From the NCBI GenBank assembly GCA_039028315.1, contig JBCCIH010000025.1, positions 1-15,818 of the forward strand: DNA of 15,818 bases, in the 5' to 3' direction. The number at the start of each line of letters is the position of its first letter. Within the stretch, counting starts at the first letter, position 1. The translations under genes were made by a program, and so were the position numbers. This document shows positions 13,256-15,818 of this stretch, piece after piece. The notes below the pieces were generated by a model, which worked only from the letters and a program-made list of their open reading frames with translations, made no database searches and was not told where the DNA came from. This stretch comes from Thermodesulfobacteriota bacterium (lineage in GTDB: Bacteria; Desulfobacterota_D; UBA1144; Nemesobacterales; UBA2774).

Positions 13256-15818
13256 CTATGCCTTTCCGCAGCATTTTTTATATTTCTTGCCGCTGCCGCA
13301 GGGACAAGGATCGTTTCTGCCGACCTTCTTCTCCTGTCTTCTAATCGGCTTTTTCTTTTCTTCCTGTTCTGCCTCACCTCTGCTTAAGACCATATTCTGC
13401 TGCTCAGCTCTTCTTTGTCTCTCGATTCTCGCCATGTCGGTCTCGTTTACCGGCTGTACTCTAAACAGCTTCTCGCACACATCATTGCTAAGTCTATACA
13501 TAAGACCGCCGAACATATCATAGCCCTCTTTCTTATATTCTTGAAGAGGGTTTCTTTGAGCATAACCCCTAAGTCCTATACCCTCTCTTAGGTGGTCCAT
13601 GTTTAAAAGATGATCCTTCCATAGATAGTCAACTGTCTGAAGCATTACGAATCTCTCTATCTGCCTCATTGTGTCAGAGCTTATGTCCTGCTCTTTTTGT
13701 TCATAATATTCGTGCACTTTGGCTTTTATGTAATCTGTAATATCTTCCTTATTTACTGCATCCACAGGCAGATCATCAAAATCTATCTCGATATCAAACT
13801 GAGCATGAAGGGATTCCTTTAATTCTCCTAGGTCAACTGTGTCCGGTACTACCTTTTCCGGCAGTGTAGACTGGGCTAGATCATCTGTAATATCATCAGC
13901 CATATCGAATAGGTTTTCTTTTAAATTCTCACCGCCTGCTAAAAACTCTTTACGCTTTGTATATATAACATCTCTTTGTGTATTTAGAACATCGTCGTAA
14001 TCCAAGAGGTGTTTTCTGATATCAAAGTTGTGTCCCTCAACTTTTTTCTGGGCATTTTCAATTGAGCGGCTTATCATCTTATGTTCAATAGGCTCGCCGT
14101 CTTCCCAGCCTAGCTTATCCATGATTTTAGTAATTGTATCTGAGGCAAAGATTCTCATCAGATCGTCTTCAAGTGAAACATAAAAACGTGTTGATCCTGG
14201 ATCTCCCTGTCTTCCGGCACGGCCTCGCAGCTGATTATCAATTCTTCTGGATTCATGGCGTTCAGTTCCGATAATATGTAGCCCGCCCATATCTAAAACC
14301 TTTCGTTTTTGTTCATCACATATGGCTCTTGCCTCTATAATAGCCTCTTCGTACTGATCTGGATCAGCCTCTGATGGTTCTACCTTATACTCTTTTCTTA
14401 AAAGTTCCTCTGCAAGATGTTCATGGTTTCCGCCTAGGATAATGTCGGTTCCTCGACCTGCCATGTTTGTCGCAATAGTAACAGCACCGATTCTTCCAGC
14501 TTGTGCCACAACTCCCGCCTCACCCTCATGCTGCTTTGCATTTAGCACCTGGTGCTTGACCTTGTGCTTTGTAAGTAGATTATGGATCTTCTCTGATTTC
14601 TCAATCGATGTAGTACCCACAAGTATAGGGCGGCCTTCTTCGTTAAGCTCCTTAATCTCTTCTACAACAGCGCTATATTTATCTTCCTCAGTCTGGTAGA
14701 TAAGATCATTTCTGTCATCTCTTACCATCGGTTTATTTGTGGGAACAACATTTACATCGAGCTTGTAGATATTTTTAAACTCAAACGCCTCAGTATCGGC
14801 TGTACCTGTCATTCCTGCAAGCTTTCTGTACATACGGAAGTAGTTCTGGATTGTAATAGTTGCCAGTGTTTGGTTTTCGTTCTCAATTTCTATGCCTTCT
14901 TTTGCTTCAACCGCTTGGTGAAGACCGTCGCTCCAGCGCCTTCCAGGCATTAGCCTTCCTGTAAATTCATCTACGATGATTGCCTGACCTTCTTTGATCA
15001 TGTAATCAACGTCTCTATGAAAAAGGTTATGTGCCCTTAATCCCTGAATCACATGGTGCAGTAGCTCAAGGTTCATCGGGTCATATATGTTTGCAACGTC
15101 TAGAGCCTGCTCAACTTTATTTGAGCCTTCCTCAGTTGGGGTTACCTGCTTTGTTTTCTCGTCCATTGTAAAATCAACTTCTGGGGTGAGTTTCTTAACA
15201 ATTTTATCAATCTCGTAGTAGCGTTCGGTTGAATCTTCTGAAGGGCCTGAAATAATAAGCGGCGTTCTCGCCTCGTCAATTAAGATACTGTCTACCTCAT
15301 CAACAATGGCGAAATTGTGCTCTCTTTGTACATAGTCGTCCAATGAGAACTTCATATTGTCTCTTAAATAATCAAATCCAAACTCGTTATTAGTGCCATA
15401 TGTAATATGAGCCCCATACGCCTCTTTTCTGGAACACTCTACAAGCTTTGTTTTAAAAGCAGAGAGAACGTCCAGGTTCTTTTCAGGAGGTATCTCCATC
15501 TCAGCGTACTCTTTTGGCCAAACGCTAAGATTTTTCTCTATAGCATTTTGAGCCCGCTCCGGATGTTCCCACTCAACTAAATACGATATGTCATGGTTTA
15601 CAACTCCCACGGAGAGTCCTAAAAATTTATGTATTGATGCCATCCATGTAGCATCACGCCTTGCTAGGTAGTCGTTAACAGTAACCAGATGAGCCCCGTA
15701 TCCGGTAAGTCCATTTAGGAAAAGCGGAAGGGCTGCCACTAGGGTTTTACCCTCACCGGTTTTCATCTCGGCAATCTTGCCCTGATGAAGCACTAGTCCG
15801 CCAATAAGCTGGACATCA
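13256..15818 (-). CDS. secA: Protein translocase ATPase SecA, N-terminus outside window
   Basis: SecA drives preproteins through SecYEG using ATP. About 853 residues are visible. The frame is open to the window edge, where it encodes DVQLIGGLVLHQGKIAEM, so only about the first 80-90 residues are missing. Walker A is MKTGEGKTL and Walker B is VDEVDSILIDEARTPLI. The second motor domain carries TTSIEKSEKI, NMAGRGTDIILGG and ERHESRRIDNQLRGRAGRQGDPGS. The helical scaffold has YDDVLNTQRDVIY, and DYLWKDHLLNMDHLREGIGLRGY is also clear. The C-terminus ends in the zinc-binding SecB/ribosome contact CPCGSGKKYKKCC. Between GLSVG and RKEAYGAHITYGT there are about 48 residues where E. coli has 11, an added segment at about 15461-15589. 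The small membrane protein gene follows in the same operon. Confidence 0.97.
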   Translation of the reverse strand, partial: DVQLIGGLVLHQGKIAEMKTGEGKTLVAALPLFLNGLTGYGAHLVTVNDYLARRDATWMASIHKFLGLSVGVVNHDISYLVEWEHPERAQNAIEKNLSVWPKEYAEMEIPPEKNLDVLSAFKTKLVECSRKEAYGAHITYGTNNEFGFDYLRDNMKFSLDDYVQREHNFAIVDEVDSILIDEARTPLIISGPSEDSTERYYEIDKIVKKLTPEVDFTMDEKTKQVTPTEEGSNKVEQALDVANIYDPMNLELLHHVIQGLRAHNLFHRDVDYMIKEGQAIIVDEFTGRLMPGRRWSDGLHQAVEAKEGIEIENENQTLATITIQNYFRMYRKLAGMTGTADTEAFEFKNIYKLDVNVVPTNKPMVRDDRNDLIYQTEEDKYSAVVEEIKELNEEGRPILVGTTSIEKSEKIHNLLTKHKVKHQVLNAKQHEGEAGVVAQAGRIGAVTIATNMAGRGTDIILGGNHEHLAEELLRKEYKVEPSEADPDQYEEAIIEARAICDEQKRKVLDMGGLHIIGTERHESRRIDNQLRGRAGRQGDPGSTRFYVSLEDDLMRIFASDTITKIMDKLGWEDGEPIEHKMISRSIENAQKKVEGHNFDIRKHLLDYDDVLNTQRDVIYTKRKEFLAGGENLKENLFDMADDITDDLAQSTLPEKVVPDTVDLGELKESLHAQFDIEIDFDDLPVDAVNKEDITDYIKAKVHEYYEQKEQDISSDTMRQIERFVMLQTVDYLWKDHLLNMDHLREGIGLRGYAQRNPLQEYKKEGYDMFGGLMYRLSNDVCEKLFRVQPVNETDMARIERQRRAEQQNMVLSRGEAEQEEKKKPIRRQEKKVGRNDPCPCGSGKKYKKCCGKA

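Noticed and set aside
13230..13523. 97-codon plus-strand ORF over the secA 3' end
   Set aside because: It is antisense to the conserved SEC-C tail of SecA, with no ribosome site or family resemblance.
1..15818. Mobile elements, CRISPR arrays, toxin-antitoxin or phage genes
   Set aside because: No transposase, integrase, spaced repeat array or related genes were seen on either strand.

Overview
The window looks like ordinary chromosomal housekeeping DNA from a free-living, moderately A+T-rich bacterium. No phage, insertion sequence, CRISPR array or defence module is visible. RNase P RNA is of the ancestral type A. A C4 zinc-ribbon coiled-coil gene lies upstream of rnhA and rnpB, SecA carries a long extra segment in its first nucleotide-binding domain, and DUF35-type and luciferase-like genes are present. 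Together these fit an uncultured deltaproteobacterial or Dadabacteria-like lineage. That placement is inference from gene content and is not proven by the sequence.

Layout. Positions 1-651 hold the 3' part of a luciferase-like flavin oxidoreductase on the plus strand. Positions 648-5432 hold a five-gene minus-strand run read in the order hpt, yqeY, pepF, mscS and a double-hotdog acyl-CoA thioesterase. tyrS (5562-6770, plus) diverges from hpt. Its last codons overlap the 3' end of the convergent RNase P RNA gene rnpB (about 6759-7140, minus). Upstream of rnpB on the minus strand come rnhA, a coiled-coil zinc-ribbon gene, a tRNA with a CAU anticodon (probably the lysidine-type tRNA-Ile2), a secreted lytic transglycosylase, and a cysteine-free DUF35-like OB-fold protein with a clear terminator. 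Positions 10228-11891 are a thiD-folD pair on the plus strand. After a 211-base A+T-rich gap come folK (minus), a pterin carbinolamine dehydratase gene (plus), a small membrane protein gene (minus), and secA (minus), whose 5' end lies outside the window.

Function. Three genes handle pterin or folate chemistry within about 2 kb: folD, folK and the pterin dehydratase gene. thiD makes the thiamine pyrimidine. tyrS, the tRNA, rnpB and rnhA serve RNA and translation. The lytic transglycosylase, MscS and SecA act at the envelope.

Most worth a second look: the folD-folK gap, which holds a perfect DnaA box, several near-matches and three repeats at 10-11 bp spacing in 28% G+C DNA; the antisense overlap in which tyrS codons form the P1 helix of RNase P RNA; an added A/U hairpin in the RNase P RNA; the SecA insertion; a possibly leaderless thiD message; a GspC/PilP-like domain in front of a transglycosylase domain; and the loss of all zinc-ribbon cysteines in the DUF35-like protein.
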